NCBI RefSeq assembly: GCF_000753735.1
Contig: NZ_JPIN01000009.1
Span: 54,426 to 118,425, forward strand
Reading direction: 5' to 3'
DNA: 64,000 nt
Source: Pseudidiomarina atlantica
GTDB taxonomy: Bacteria; Pseudomonadota; Gammaproteobacteria; Enterobacterales; Alteromonadaceae
Part shown: positions 1 to 8,523 of the stretch, piece by piece
Position numbering within the stretch: the stretch's first letter is position 1
Layout of the letters: each line of letters opens with the position of its first letter
Made by a program: the position numbers and the translations under genes
The notes under the pieces: generated by a model
The model's database searches: none
Told to the model about the DNA's origin: nothing
Seen by the model: the letters and a program-made list of their open reading frames with translations, nothing else

Positions 1-342
1 TAAAGTCGGCATCAGCACGGTTTTATGTGGCGTTAGTATTTTGGCGGTCTCGCCCATAAACTTAACACCTGCAACAATCAGGGTTTCAGCTGCATGGTTT
101 GCGCCAAAGCGAGCCATCTCCAACGAATCTGAAACGCAACCACCGGTTTCTTCCGCCAGTGCTTGGATTTCAGGATCGGTATAGTAATGCGCCACTAGCA
201 CCGCATTTTTCTCTTTTAAGAGCTTTTTGATGCGAGCAATGGTGTCAGCTTTCTCACGCTCGTTGAGTGGCTTAGGCTTGGCTGGAAACGCATAATCAAG
301 CTTATCGATGACACGCGCTTGAATTTCTTCAGTGATACTCAT
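1..342 (-). CDS. nadA: Quinolinate synthase NadA, N-terminal part (runs off the left edge)
   Basis: Quinolinate synthase condenses iminoaspartate with dihydroxyacetone phosphate to quinolinate in de novo NAD synthesis, using a [4Fe-4S] cluster, in the cytoplasm. The first 114 codons are present, read from an ATG at 340-342. The translation contains family-typical segments [18 protein letters not shown] and [12 protein letters not shown], and a Cys in the [14 protein letters not shown] stretch consistent with a cluster ligand. The C-terminal two thirds, with the remaining cysteines, lie outside the window. It follows two tRNA-Lys genes and cpoB on the same strand, the same order as the E. coli tol-pal to nadA region. 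Identification is firm; only the truncation by the window edge limits it. Confidence 0.93.
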   Translation of the reverse strand, partial: MSITEEIQARVIDKLDYAFPAKPKPLNEREKADTIARIKKLLKEKNAVLVAHYYTDPEIQALAEETGGCVSDSLEMARFGANHAAETLIVAGVKFMGETAKILTPHKTVLMPTL

Positions 343-410
343 ACGACTACTTCACTACAAGGAATAAGTTCGGGGATTATAGCGAAAAAAGCGAACGGGG
401 TAAAAAATAG

Positions 411-486
411 TGGTGGGTCGTGCAGGATTCGAACCTGCGACCAATTGATTAAAAGTCAACTGCTCTACCAACTGAGCTAACGACCC
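411..486 (-). tRNA. tRNA-Lys (anticodon TTT), copy 1
   Basis: Read on the minus strand, the 76 nt begin GGGTCGTTAGCTCAG and end CGACCCACCA, giving a perfect 7 bp acceptor stem, a D arm, an anticodon loop CTTTTAA with TTT at its centre, and a T arm with GGTTCGAATCC. The CCA end is encoded. It is nearly identical to E. coli tRNA-Lys. It lies 33 bp downstream of a second identical copy and 68 bp upstream of the nadA start. Confidence 0.98.
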
Positions 487-519
487 ACTAAAAAAACAGA
501 ATGGGGATGATGAGAAGAT

Positions 520-595
520 TGGTGGGTCGTGCAGGATTCGAACCTGCGACCAATTGATTAAAAGTCAACTGCTCTACCAACTGAGCTAACGACCC
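520..595 (-). tRNA. tRNA-Lys (anticodon TTT), copy 2
   Basis: This is a 76 nt minus-strand tRNA with the same sequence as the copy at 411-486 across the mature region, including the encoded CCA and TTT anticodon. The two copies form a tandem unit between cpoB and nadA. The 33 bp spacer (487-519) holds no strong hairpin, so one processed transcript is likely. Confidence 0.98.
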
Positions 596-635
596 AATCT
601 CATCGGCTGCTGCTTATCAGCGGCAACGGCGGCAT

Positions 636-663
636 AGTTTACTGAAAAAGCCGCTCGTTGCAA
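636..663 (-). promoter_or_regulatory. Probable promoter of the tRNA-Lys pair
   Basis: On the minus strand TTGCAA (658-663) is followed after 16 bp by TAAACT (636-641), then by a GC-rich discriminator (GCCGCC), as is common for stable-RNA promoters under stringent control. It lies 40-70 bp upstream of the first tRNA-Lys. The match to sigma-70 consensus is moderate. The rest of 596-732 shows no gene and no convincing terminator for cpoB. Confidence 0.4.
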
Positions 664-732
664 CTGTAAATTGCAGATAGATGGTGCGTTTGCTCAATTT
701 GCGAGCATTCGCGGCAAATCCTTACAAGGTTG

Positions 733-1488
733 TTACAAATTAGCGAGACGTTGGCGCGCTAAATCAGCCGGTGTGCTGCTTGGATATTCCGCAATGACTT
801 TATCAAAGTAACTTTTCGCAAGCTCTTTTTCGCCCTGTTGTTGCGCAACGATTCCAAGCTTCAACATGCTGTCTGCACGCTTGTTGCTGTCTTCGAACTG
901 CTCAACCACAGCGGTGAACTCAGCTTTCGCCTCGGCAAAATTGCCTTCCGCGTACAACAACTGACCTAGCCAATAATGCGCGTTAGGAACGTAGGTAGAA
1001 TTAGGAAAGTTTTCGATAAACTTTCTAAACTCGGGAATCGCCGCGTCATAGCGACGGTCTTCCATCACCATACGAATGGCTTTGTCGTAAGCGTCGTTCT
1101 CGCTTAAGTCACTTGAATAGTCGCTACCACCATTGTTGCTACTTCCGGCTGCCGGCATCTCTGTCGAAACCGCAGTGTCGTTGCTAGCAGGTGGTGGAGT
1201 TGCATTCAACCGGCGGTCAATCTCTTGATAAATCTCCCGCTGCCGTTGCAAAATTTGTTCAAGTTGGTAGGCGTGCTCTTCCGTTTGACCGCGCAATTCC
1301 GCAACTTCGGACTGCAACGATGCCATTTGGTCTAACAACGCCATTTGTGCAGCATTACGTGCATCCATGACGCGTTCAAGTTGCTCTAAGCGTTCTTCAA
1401 CGCTGCCACTGCCTAATTTAGATACCGGTGCCTGCGCAAGCACGACACCGGGAATCAAAAAGGCCAACACGAGAATTAATTTTTGCAT
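733..1488 (-). CDS. cpoB: CpoB (YbgF), periplasmic coordinator of Tol-Pal and cell wall synthesis
   Basis: CpoB links the Tol machine to PBP1B activity during septation and works in the periplasm. The 251 aa protein has a signal peptide (about 1-18, ending VVLAQA), a Gln/Glu/Leu-rich coiled coil (about 30-90) that trimerises in the family, a Ser/Asn/Pro linker (about 95-130) and a C-terminal TPR domain (about 135-251) with repeats such as IPEFRKFIENFPNS and SYFDKVIAEYPSS. Length and layout match E. coli CpoB (263 aa). It is the last gene of the tol-pal operon, 31 bp after pal. The stop is TAA at 733-735. Confidence 0.93.
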   Translation of the reverse strand: MQKLILVLAFLIPGVVLAQAPVSKLGSGSVEERLEQLERVMDARNAAQMALLDQMASLQSEVAELRGQTEEHAYQLEQILQRQREIYQEIDRRLNATPPPASNDTAVSTEMPAAGSSNNGGSDYSSDLSENDAYDKAIRMVMEDRRYDAAIPEFRKFIENFPNSTYVPNAHYWLGQLLYAEGNFAEAKAEFTAVVEQFEDSNKRADSMLKLGIVAQQQGEKELAKSYFDKVIAEYPSSTPADLARQRLANL

Positions 1489-1519
1489 TGGCTTACCATT
1501 TATTGCTTGTTAGTGCGAC

Positions 1520-2056
1520 TTAGTATACCAAAACGCCACGACGGTTTTTCGCGTACGCAGCTTGCGTAGACGCATTTACCAATGGCTTTTCTTCACCGTA
1601 AGAAACAGTTTCGATTTGGTTTGAGCTAACACCTAAGTTTTGTAGGTATTGTGCAACTGCTTTCGCACGACGTTCACCCAACGCGATGTTGTATTCTGGT
1701 GTGCCGCGCTCGTCACAGTGACCTTCAATCGTCACAGTTACATTCGGATTTTGTACCAAGAACTCAGCATGCTCAGAAAGCATTGAGCCGTACTCTGAAC
1801 TGATGCGCGAATCATCGAAAGCAAAGTAAACAATGTTTTCTTGACGCAAGGTTTCCATTTGCTCAGCACGAATTTCTTCAGGCGTTTTCGCACGATCAGC
1901 TGAGTCAATCTCTACACCTGATCCATCTTGTTCTTGCTGCTGCTGGTTAGTCTGTTGATTTGCCGCATCGTCAGCGCTTTGGCTTGAGCTACAAGCTGCC
2001 AAGGTCAGCATAGGTACAGCGATAAACAGGCTTTTTAATAACTGATTTGCGTTCAT
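1520..2056 (-). CDS. pal: Peptidoglycan-associated lipoprotein Pal
   Basis: Pal is an outer-membrane lipoprotein that binds peptidoglycan and TolB and is relocated by the Tol motor during division. The 178 aa product has a type II signal peptide with lipobox LAAC (Cys22) followed by a Ser run and a Gln/Asn-rich tether (about 25-60). The OmpA-like peptidoglycan-binding domain (about 70-178) includes VTIEGHCDERGTPEYNIALG and the GERRAKAV helix with the Asp and Arg that contact meso-DAP in this family. The C-terminus LVY is typical. It sits between tolB and cpoB on the same strand. Confidence 0.97.
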   Translation of the reverse strand: MNANQLLKSLFIAVPMLTLAACSSSQSADDAANQQTNQQQQEQDGSGVEIDSADRAKTPEEIRAEQMETLRQENIVYFAFDDSRISSEYGSMLSEHAEFLVQNPNVTVTIEGHCDERGTPEYNIALGERRAKAVAQYLQNLGVSSNQIETVSYGEEKPLVNASTQAAYAKNRRGVLVY

Positions 2057-2120
2057 GTCCGCGTTCCTTTGTTCAAAATGTTCAAAAATGACTGAAATTG
2101 TAGGTATTCATGCTAATGCA

Positions 2121-3479
2121 CTAGCGTAAAAACGGCGACCACGCAGGTGATTTAACTTCACCTTTACGGGCTGGAAGACGCGCTTTAAAGCGGCCGTCCA
2201 CCGAAACCAACGCCAGTACTTGTTGGTTATTATGTGTTGTACTATAAATCACCATGCTGCCATTTGGCGCTAGGCTTGGTGACTCATCCAACATTGTTTG
2301 GGTCAATACTTGCATGCCGCCTGATGGATAGTCTTGCTTGGCAATATGATAATTACCTTGCGTACGATTCACCATGACTACTTGCTGACCGTCTGGAGTC
2401 CAAGTTCCCCCCAAGTTTTGCTCACCTTCGAAGGTGACTCGGCGAACCTGACCTGAATCTAAATTTACGCTATAAAGTTGCGGTCTTCCACCTCTTTCTG
2501 ACGTAAAAATCAGCGATTTACCGTCCGGTGCCCAACTTGGTTCCGTATCAATTGAATAGTGCTGAGTCACCCGCTCTAAACGCTTCGTTGCAATTTCCAT
2601 GACATAAAGTTCTGGATTGCCATCTTTCGATAACACCATAGCCAACTTTTTGCCATCTGGCGAGAAAGTCGGACTACTATTAATACCAGAGAATGAGGTG
2701 ATCTTCTCACGACGTGTAGTGTAGATGTCCTGAATGAAAATTTCTGGACGCTTGTTCTCAAAACTTACGTAGGCCAGCTTATTGCCATCTGGTGACCATG
2801 AAGGTGACATGAGCGGCTCTGGGCTACGCAGCAAAACTTTCTCGTTGTAACCATCGTAATCGGCAACCACTAACTCGTATGGCTTATCATTGTCGTGATT
2901 GACAGTTACATATGCGATGCGGGTCATGAAAGCGCCCGGCTCGCCGGTCATAGTTTCATAAAACACATCAGAAATGCGGTGTGCGTATTGACGGAATTGA
3001 TCACCACCAATCACACTGCGACGCGCATCAAGAATATGGTCTTGTGAGTCCACTAACTGACCATTGCGCAACTGGCGCGAACCACTGGTAATCTGACCAC
3101 GCAAGATATCGATGATTTGGAATGAGACGGTGTAGCGGTCGACCGCATAAGGTTCAACCGTTCCCACTAACACAGCTTCAACACCCAGGCTCGCCCAGCT
3201 GGGATAATCGATTTCCGTTTCATTGCTGGGCATTTGTGGCATACCGTTCACCGGAATCGGATTAAATTTGCCACTACGCATAAGGTCTGCGGCAATCACT
3301 TCGGTTAGATTACCTGGAGCAGGCCCTTCACCAAGCCAACGAAACGGTACTACGGCAATCGGACGCGCACTGTCGATACCATCGGTAATGACGATTTCGA
3401 GTGAAGCATTCGCTGGGCGCTGAACCATTATTAGGGTCAGCAGCGCAGTCAGCGCAATCAATGTCAATTTTTTCATCAT
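2121..3479 (-). CDS. tolB: Tol-Pal system protein TolB
   Basis: TolB is a periplasmic beta-propeller that binds Pal and TolA and regulates Pal availability. The 452 aa protein has a signal peptide (about 1-25, ending PANA), an N-terminal alpha/beta domain (about 28-165) and a six-bladed propeller made of WD40-like repeats with the recurrent motif SPxWSPDGxxLAYVS ([44 protein letters not shown]). Two ATG codons (3477-3479 and 3474-3476) are adjacent; the first is used here. It lies 48 bp after tolA and 64 bp before pal. Confidence 0.97.
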   Translation of the reverse strand: MMKKLTLIALTALLTLIMVQRPANASLEIVITDGIDSARPIAVVPFRWLGEGPAPGNLTEVIAADLMRSGKFNPIPVNGMPQMPSNETEIDYPSWASLGVEAVLVGTVEPYAVDRYTVSFQIIDILRGQITSGSRQLRNGQLVDSQDHILDARRSVIGGDQFRQYAHRISDVFYETMTGEPGAFMTRIAYVTVNHDNDKPYELVVADYDGYNEKVLLRSPEPLMSPSWSPDGNKLAYVSFENKRPEIFIQDIYTTRREKITSFSGINSSPTFSPDGKKLAMVLSKDGNPELYVMEIATKRLERVTQHYSIDTEPSWAPDGKSLIFTSERGGRPQLYSVNLDSGQVRRVTFEGEQNLGGTWTPDGQQVVMVNRTQGNYHIAKQDYPSGGMQVLTQTMLDESPSLAPNGSMVIYSTTHNNQQVLALVSVDGRFKARLPARKGEVKSPAWSPFLR

Positions 3480-3527
3480 AGTATTGGTTACCGTTACTTC
3501 CTAAAAAAACTTGTATGAGAGCCTATC

Positions 3528-4451
3528 TTAATCAAATTCAGGCGCCACCGTAAGGTTAATGTCCTTCAATTGATTAAATACCTCAGGATTATCTGACACC
3601 GGCAAGCTGCCAGCTTTAAATACCGCATTTTCGGTCGCTTTACACACTGCAGGGTCGCCACCTAAGTTAGTGACCGAAATAACAAAGCCACTTGATGCCA
3701 GACGAATATTGACGCGACATTCTTTACCACGCATCGACGGATGGGTGATCAAGTTGCGCTGAATCGTTGCTTGGATCAAGCTGGTGTATTTGCCCACTTC
3801 GCTCTGCACCGCTCGCGCTCGTGCTGCCGCACGTTGTTCCCGTTCACGCGCAAGCTGCTCTTGCAATTGGCGTTCGCGCTCCGCGCGTGCACGCTCCTCC
3901 GCTTCTTTGCGCTTGCGTTCCTCTTCAAGACGACGCGCTTCTTCTTCGCGACGTTTGCGCTCTGCTTCAGCTTTACGCGCCGCTTCTTCTTCAGCTTTAC
4001 GGCGTTGCTCGGCTTCGGCTGCTTTGCGTTCCGCCTCACGCTGTTGCCGTAAAGCACTATCTTTTTCTCGTTCCAAGCGCTCACGCTCGGCCCGTTGCTG
4101 CGCCTCGAGTTCGCGTTGGCGTTGCTGCTCAGCTTCACGTTGGCGTTTCGCCTCAGCAGCACGGCGCTCAAGCTCCGCAATCTCGTCCTTACGCTGCTGT
4201 TCCGCCGCCTCAATCGCTGCTAACTGTTGCTCCACCTTGGCTTTATCCACCGTCGCTGCCTGCACGATCTCTTCGTTGGGCAGCACTTCTTCACTCAGCG
4301 GAGCATCGAGTTGAATCTCCATGACTTTGGGCGCGCTCGGTGAAAACAACGAGCCTGCAAACAGCACCACGACAACCCCTAAATGCAATGCTATCGACAG
4401 CAGCAGAGGCGTTGTCATCTCATCCGGCCATGTAAACTTACCAATCTTCAC
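3528..4451 (-). CDS. tolA: TolA, energy-transducing envelope-spanning protein (GTG start)
   Basis: TolA links the TolQR inner-membrane motor to TolB and Pal. The 307 aa protein has one N-terminal transmembrane segment (about 15-36), a very long charged helix rich in Glu, Arg, Ala, Lys and Gln (about 70-215), and a globular C-terminal domain (about 215-307) with the family's paired Cys (KECRVNIRL and AVCKATENAVF). The start is GTG at 4449-4451, preceded by a GAGG ribosome site and following the tolR stop by 11 bp. The helix uses many Arg and Gln codons, which makes all other frames open over this stretch; those frames are not genes. Confidence 0.95.
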   Translation of the reverse strand: MKIGKFTWPDEMTTPLLLSIALHLGVVVVLFAGSLFSPSAPKVMEIQLDAPLSEEVLPNEEIVQAATVDKAKVEQQLAAIEAAEQQRKDEIAELERRAAEAKRQREAEQQRQRELEAQQRAERERLEREKDSALRQQREAERKAAEAEQRRKAEEEAARKAEAERKRREEEARRLEEERKRKEAEERARAERERQLQEQLAREREQRAAARARAVQSEVGKYTSLIQATIQRNLITHPSMRGKECRVNIRLASSGFVISVTNLGGDPAVCKATENAVFKAGSLPVSDNPEVFNQLKDINLTVAPEFD

Positions 4452-4462
4452 ATGCGCCTCAC

Positions 4463-4903
4463 TTAACTCTCGGTGTCTTCGGTCATCAAGCCAACCGACT
4501 CAACCCCGACCTGCTGTAGCAGCACCATCAGACGGACCACTTGGTTATAGGACACACCACCGTCGCCATTCACCATAAAGCGCGTTTGTGGGTCCCGAAT
4601 CATCTCGGCCTGCACCCGCGCCGCAAGGGTTTCGAGGTCCAAAGCATCGTTTGGGTTACCAATATTATTCAATGAATTGATATAAAATTGACCATCACGA
4701 TCAACCGTGACAATAACAGGTGGTTTGCTGTCTTCACTCAAAGGCTCAGCATTCGCATTCGGCAAATCAACTTTCACACCTTGGGTGATCAGCGGTGCCG
4801 TCACCATAAAGATAATCAGCAATACCAACATGACGTCGATATATGGCACCACGTTGATTTCCGAAACCGGCTTGCGCCGTTTGCGCATGGTGGTCATCAT
4901 CAT
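4463..4903 (-). CDS. tolR: TolR, Tol-Pal motor subunit
   Basis: TolR is a single-span ExbD-family inner-membrane protein that forms a proton-driven motor with TolQ. In the 146 aa product the N-terminal Arg/Lys-rich cytoplasmic tail precedes INVVPYIDVMLVLLIIFMV, with the membrane Asp that carries protons (about residue 23). The periplasmic domain ends with VGVESVGLMTEDTES. Start ATG (4901-4903) overlaps the tolQ stop in an ATGA arrangement, which indicates translational coupling. Confidence 0.96.
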   Translation of the reverse strand: MMMTTMRKRRKPVSEINVVPYIDVMLVLLIIFMVTAPLITQGVKVDLPNANAEPLSEDSKPPVIVTVDRDGQFYINSLNNIGNPNDALDLETLAARVQAEMIRDPQTRFMVNGDGGVSYNQVVRLMVLLQQVGVESVGLMTEDTES

Positions 4904-5601
4904 GACGCTTCACCCGCCTTAGCAGCCGCTGGTTTCGTTGGAGCACTGCCTTGGCGCTGCAAAATCGCCAACAGTTCATCCATAAAATTCAAATATTGAT
5001 TATCGACTTTCTCAACTCGATGCGCAAAACGGTTGTAAGCGATGACCGCTGGAATCGCTGCGAACAAGCCCATAGCTGTGGCAATCAAAGCCTCGGCAAT
5101 GCCCGGCGCAACCATCGCCAGTGTCGCTTGCTGCACCGCCCCCAAACCGATAAAGGCATTCATGATACCCCAGACGGTACCGAACAAACCGACGTAAGGA
5201 CTGATAGAACCGATAGTGGCAAGCAAACTCAAGTTACTCTCTAACCCGTCGACTTCACGTGAATGCACCACGCGCATCGCCCGATAAGAAGCCTCGAGAA
5301 CCTGTGGCTGTGTCAGTGCAGTATTATTACGTAACCGCGCAAACTCTTTGAAGCCAGCATAGAAAAGCTTTTCCATACCGTTGGCATTTTGCGCCCGCGC
5401 GCTTATTTCTTGATACAAACGCGCCAAATCAACACCAGACCAAAACCGATCCTCGAAAGCAATCGCATCCTGGCTGGCTTTCTGAATAACCTTGCGACGC
5501 TGAAAAATCATCATCCAACCGGCTACCGAAAAAGCTAGCAACATCAGCATCACCAGTTGCACCACAAAGCTAGCTTCTAGAATTAACGCAGTAATCGACA
5601 T
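4900..5601 (-). CDS. tolQ: TolQ, Tol-Pal motor subunit
   Basis: TolQ is the ExbB-family stator subunit of the Tol motor in the inner membrane. The protein (about 233 aa from the ATG at 5599-5601) has three transmembrane segments. It carries the conserved ISPYVGLFGTVWGIMNAFI and GIAEALIATAMGLFAAIPAV segments with the Thr residues lining the proton path. An in-frame GTG at 5611-5613 would add four residues and overlap ybgC by 11 bp; the ATG sits directly after the ybgC TGA and gives a length like E. coli TolQ (230 aa). Coupled to tolR downstream. Confidence 0.95.
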   Translation of the reverse strand: MSITALILEASFVVQLVMLMLLAFSVAGWMMIFQRRKVIQKASQDAIAFEDRFWSGVDLARLYQEISARAQNANGMEKLFYAGFKEFARLRNNTALTQPQVLEASYRAMRVVHSREVDGLESNLSLLATIGSISPYVGLFGTVWGIMNAFIGLGAVQQATLAMVAPGIAEALIATAMGLFAAIPAVIAYNRFAHRVEKVDNQYLNFMDELLAILQRQGSAPTKPAAAKAGEAS

Positions 5602-5602
5602 C

Positions 5603-6028
5603 TCAGCTTGCACGCTTCAGCACCTCTATTATTTCCGTTGGCATAGGTACCGCGCGCACCGCGCTACCCACTTCCCCTAAATTGACACATGCCGCGCGGA
5701 TCTGCGCTTGGCATAACACATTATTTTCGTTATCAAGCACCTGTTGACTAAATTCGACCGATGCACGCTTCAAACGTTCGACCACAACCGTCACGCGCAG
5801 TTCATCGTTAAAGCGCGCCGGACGCAATAAATCCATTTGCACTTGGCGAACAACGAAACCGATGCGGTGCGCAAGCCAAGTATCTTGTTCAATCCCCAGC
5901 GAGCGTAACCATTCAGTACGCGCCCGCTCAAGGAATTTGAGATAATTGGCATAATATACGATACCGCCTGCATCTGTGTCTTCATAGTACACACGAATGG
6001 GCCATAAAAATGCATTTGTCGCGTTCAT
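5603..6028 (-). CDS. ybgC: YbgC, acyl-CoA thioesterase of the tol-pal operon
   Basis: YbgC is a cytoplasmic hotdog-fold thioesterase acting on acyl-CoA or acyl-ACP; it is the usual first gene of the tol-pal operon. The 141 aa product contains the 4HBT motif YYEDTDAGGIVYYANYLKFL with the catalytic Asp (about residue 20), then LERARTEWLRSLG. The ATG (6026-6028) has a weak AAAGG ribosome site. A heptamer-repeat element begins about 20 bp upstream, so the operon promoter must lie within or beyond that element. Confidence 0.95.
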   Translation of the reverse strand: MNATNAFLWPIRVYYEDTDAGGIVYYANYLKFLERARTEWLRSLGIEQDTWLAHRIGFVVRQVQMDLLRPARFNDELRVTVVVERLKRASVEFSQQVLDNENNVLCQAQIRAACVNLGEVGSAVRAVPMPTEIIEVLKRAS

Positions 6029-6050
6029 CCAGTTACCTTTGCATGATTTT

Positions 6051-6253
6051 TTCGTTCTTCGTTCTTCGTGATTCGTTATTCGTTATTCGTTATTCGTTAT
6101 TCGTTATTCGTTATTCGTTATTCGTTATTCGTGAGTGGAACCTCTAGCTATAGCCGAGTTCCGAGCTTCGAATGCATTTTTATTCGCATCCAATATCAAA
6201 AAACTTACAAGCAGAGGTCAGCCCCCTAACGATTAACCAGTAACGAATAACGG
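6051..6253. repeat. Heptamer inverted-array element 1 (TTATTCG left, CGAATAA right)
   Basis: The left arm (6051-6131) consists of TTCTTCG twice, TGATTCG once and TTATTCG eight times without a break. A core of about 94 bp follows, then a degenerate right arm (6224-6253) beginning CCCTAACGATTAACC and ending TAACGAATAACGG. The arms are inverted relative to each other. The first half of the core, AGTGGAACCTCTAGCTAT, is clearly related to the same part of element 2 (AGTGGAGCCGCTAGTTAT). The element lies immediately upstream of ybgC. Confidence 0.9.
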
Positions 6254-6437
6254 TTGTTATTGATTAACAATTCATAATTATGCATAAAATTTTTTATTAG
6301 CCAAAATTTACCAAAAACATTCATTCTTTTGTTTTTATTGATTTATTTTGGTCTTACCAATTTTATATAGGCTATTTTTTGCGCTGCATAATTTATTCAA
6401 TATTAGATTTTCTAATGCATGCCACAATTTTTCTCGT
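6254..6437. other. AT-rich spacer, no gene seen
   Basis: About 180 bp of strongly AT-rich DNA with poly-T and poly-A tracts between heptamer element 1 and the candidate small-RNA promoter. Reading frames here are short and have no ribosome site. It may hold the minus-strand promoter for ybgC-tolQ, but I cannot pick a clear -35/-10 pair. Confidence 0.5.
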
Positions 6438-6465
6438 TTGAACAGTTATCCGACCTCCGTATAAT
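6438..6465 (+). promoter_or_regulatory. Sigma-70-type promoter of a candidate small RNA
   Basis: TTGAAC (6438-6443), a 16 bp spacer and a perfect TATAAT (6460-6465). It faces right into a stretch without a convincing reading frame that ends about 110 bp later in a strong intrinsic terminator. This is one of the clearest promoter matches in the window. Confidence 0.55.
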
Positions 6466-6471
6466 GTGCTG

Positions 6472-6580
6472 CATATCAGTTACGAAGAGACCGGTTGTCA
6501 ATTCTATCTGTTATTGTTCCCTGGATTTAACTTCCTTGTTGTTCTGTAGTTTTAACCCGCCTCCCCGGCGGGTTTTTTTT
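6472..6580 (+). ncRNA. Candidate small RNA of about 110 nt between ybgC and ruvB
   Basis: A TATAAT promoter at 6438-6465 predicts a start near 6472, and a GC hairpin with eight T residues ends the unit near 6580. In between there is a U-rich single-stranded stretch (6500-6555) with pyrimidine-rich runs such as TTCCCTGG and ACTTCCTTG, like seed regions of Hfq-type RNAs. A 64-codon frame starting at 6419 begins upstream of the promoter and runs through the terminator, so it is unlikely to be the product. I cannot assign it to a known RNA family. Existence is an inference from promoter plus terminator. Confidence 0.42.
6556..6580 (+). terminator. Intrinsic terminator of the candidate small RNA
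   Basis: The stem CCCGCC/GGCGGG with a TCCC loop is followed directly by eight T on the plus strand. No plus-strand protein gene ends nearby, which supports an RNA gene upstream. Confidence 0.8.
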
Positions 6581-6592
6581 ACCTGTAAAATA

Positions 6593-6795
6593 TCGTTATT
6601 CGTTATTCGTTAATCGTTAGTGGAGCCGCTAGTTATGTTCGCGTTTCTTGCTGCGAATGGTTTCTTAGTTGCTTCCGATATTGGAAAGCTCGTATTCGGC
6701 GCTTAACAATTGGGAGCAGAGTCTCTCAACCCTAACGAATAACGATTAACGATTAACGAATCACGAATCACGAATCACGAATCACGAATCACGAT
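6593..6795. repeat. Heptamer inverted-array element 2, overlapping the 3' end of ruvB
   Basis: The left arm (6593-6620) has TTATTCG twice and TTAATCG. A core of about 109 bp is related to element 1 at its left end. The right arm (6730-6795) starts CCCTAACGAATAACG, passes through two CGATTAA units and ends in four to five CGAATCA units. The last units overlap ruvB: its stop codon TGA lies in a TGATTCG unit read on the minus strand and the final residues DRDS are repeat-encoded. Confidence 0.9.
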
Positions 6796-7795
6796 CTTTG
6801 AACGCGAGGCCGAAGTGGGCGTAGGCATGCGGTGTTGCAATACGGCCGCGCGGCGTACGCTGCAAAAAGCCCTGCTGGATCAAGTACGGTTCAAGCACGT
6901 CTTCGATAGTGTCTTTTTCTTCGCCAATGGCAGCGGCTAGATTATCTAATCCGACCGGACCACCGGAGAACTTCTCCATAATGGCAAGTAACAGCTTACG
7001 GTCCATGTAATCAAAGCCAGCTTCATCGACATCCACCATTTTCAATGCAGCCGACGCAATCGGCTGGTCGATCTTGCCATCGTTGCGCACTTCGGCAAAA
7101 TCACGCACACGACGCAATAAGCGATTGGCGATGCGCGGAGTACCGCGCGAGCGCCGTGCAATTTCGGTAGCCCCGGCAAAATCCAAATCTAGATTCAAAT
7201 AATTCGCGGAACGCTGAATAATGGTGGTGAGCTCTGGCACGTTGTAAAACTCGAGGCGCTGCACAATGCCGAAGCGATCACGTAACGGTGACGTCAAGGC
7301 GCCCGCACGGGTGGTCGCGCCAATCAAGGTAAAGGGTGGCAAATCAAGTTTGATAGAACGCGCAGCGGGACCTTCACCGATCATAATGTCCAGCTGATAA
7401 TCTTCCATGGCTGGATAGAGTATTTCTTCAACCACTGGACTCAGACGATGGATTTCATCAATAAACAGCACATCGTGCGCTTCGAGGTTGGTCAACAGTG
7501 CCGCTAAATCCCCCGCTTTTTCTAATACGGGGCCAGAAGTTTGGCGAATATTCACTTTCAATTCGTTGGCAACAATATTGGCGAGCGTGGTTTTACCCAG
7601 TCCCGGCGGGCCGAATATCAACAGATGATCGAGTGCTTCTTCACGTTGCCGAGCCGCTTGAATAAAGATTTCCATTTGCTCGACAACGTGGGTCTGACCG
7701 GTATAGTCAGCCAGCATCTTCGGCCGAATTGCACGGTCAATGACGTCGTCTTCGCCTTGTTTCTGCGGCTGATTAATACGATCCGGTTCAATCAT
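6782..7795 (-). CDS. ruvB: Holliday junction branch migration ATPase RuvB
   Basis: RuvB is the hexameric AAA+ motor that with RuvA drives branch migration of Holliday junctions before RuvC cleavage. The 337 aa protein has Walker A GPPGLGKT (62-69), Walker B FIDEIH (111-116), sensor 1 in [12 protein letters not shown], and a C-terminal winged-helix domain (about 260-330). The last residues (DRDS) and the stop are encoded by the right arm of a heptamer-repeat element and differ from the usual end of the family. A second, compact element separates ruvB from ruvA, which are adjacent in many relatives. Confidence 0.97.
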   Translation of the reverse strand: MIEPDRINQPQKQGEDDVIDRAIRPKMLADYTGQTHVVEQMEIFIQAARQREEALDHLLIFGPPGLGKTTLANIVANELKVNIRQTSGPVLEKAGDLAALLTNLEAHDVLFIDEIHRLSPVVEEILYPAMEDYQLDIMIGEGPAARSIKLDLPPFTLIGATTRAGALTSPLRDRFGIVQRLEFYNVPELTTIIQRSANYLNLDLDFAGATEIARRSRGTPRIANRLLRRVRDFAEVRNDGKIDQPIASAALKMVDVDEAGFDYMDRKLLLAIMEKFSGGPVGLDNLAAAIGEEKDTIEDVLEPYLIQQGFLQRTPRGRIATPHAYAHFGLAFKDRDS

Positions 7796-7810
7796 TTAAA
7801 ATTCCCAAAT

Positions 7811-7890
7811 TCGTCATTCGTTATTCGTTACTCGTTATTCGTTTAGCTTGAGTCGACTAAGGCTCCCCCTAACGAATAACGAATAACGAG
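7811..7890. repeat. Heptamer inverted-array element 3 (compact) between ruvA and ruvB
   Basis: The left arm (7811-7843) carries CATTCGT, TTATTCG, TTACTCG and TTATTCG units. A core of about 25 bp contains the small palindrome AGTCGACT. The right arm (7868-7890) reads CTAACGAATAACGAATAACG. The element fills most of the 107 bp between the ruvA stop and the ruvB start. Confidence 0.9.
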
Positions 7891-7902
7891 AAACTGTTCT
7901 TA

Positions 7903-8523
7903 TTACATATTCTTCAGGGCGGTGCGGATCAGCTGCTCGCTGCTCGCGCCATCGTCTGCTTTCAATGCCTGCGCCACCGCTTTCTCCGCCTGCGCGGGCT
8001 TGTAGCCCAGAGCTAGTAACGCACTTAGTGCGTCATCACGCGGCGAATTACTGACCAGTGTGCTTTGCATGTCGCCAAAGTCAATTGATGCTGCATCGGT
8101 CGCAGGTGTTGCACTGCTCCACTGCTGCAAGCGATCGCGCATCTCAACCACCAAGCGTTCGGCAGTTTTCTTGCCGACACCCGGCAATTTTACCAAAGTG
8201 GAGACATCGTCGTGGGTCACCGCCTGCACAAATTGTTGCGCGGTCATACCCGACATTATGGTGAGCGCTAACTTAGGACCTACGCCTTGGGCTTTGATTA
8301 ACTGGCGGAACAGGCTGCGCTCGGCAAAGGTATTAAAGCCGTACAACAACTGCGCATCTTCACGGACAACAAAATGAGTAATAATACTGACCGGCTCACC
8401 AATATCAGGCAGTTCATAAATGCAGGTCATTGGCATTTGTACTTCATAGCCCACTCCGTGCACGTCAAGCATGACTTCGGGGGGCTGTTTACTGATCAGC
8501 GTACCACTTAAACGTCCTATCAA
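7903..8523 (-). CDS. ruvA: Holliday junction recognition protein RuvA (TTG start)
   Basis: RuvA binds the four-way junction as a tetramer and loads RuvB. From a TTG at 8521-8523 the product is 206 aa and begins with the expected [20 protein letters not shown]. Motifs include [16 protein letters not shown] (OB domain), two helix-hairpin-helix motifs ([14 protein letters not shown] and [15 protein letters not shown]) and a C-terminal RuvB-binding domain ([20 protein letters not shown]). An ATG-started frame from 8577 would add 18 residues unlike the family; the TTG has AAGGAG six bases upstream and overlaps the ruvC stop, so it is preferred. Confidence 0.95.
   Translation of the reverse strand: MIGRLSGTLISKQPPEVMLDVHGVGYEVQMPMTCIYELPDIGEPVSIITHFVVREDAQLLYGFNTFAERSLFRQLIKAQGVGPKLALTIMSGMTAQQFVQAVTHDDVSTLVKLPGVGKKTAERLVVEMRDRLQQWSSATPATDAASIDFGDMQSTLVSNSPRDDALSALLALGYKPAQAEKAVAQALKADDGASSEQLIRTALKNM

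Noticed and set aside
3741..4324. Several long open frames opposite and within tolA
   Set aside because: They arise from the biased Glu/Arg/Ala/Gln codons of the TolA helix and give low-complexity products with no ribosome sites; tolA itself is clear.
6419..6613. 64-residue plus-strand frame between ybgC and ruvB
   Set aside because: It starts before the TATAAT promoter and reads through a strong terminator into a repeat arm, and has no ribosome site.
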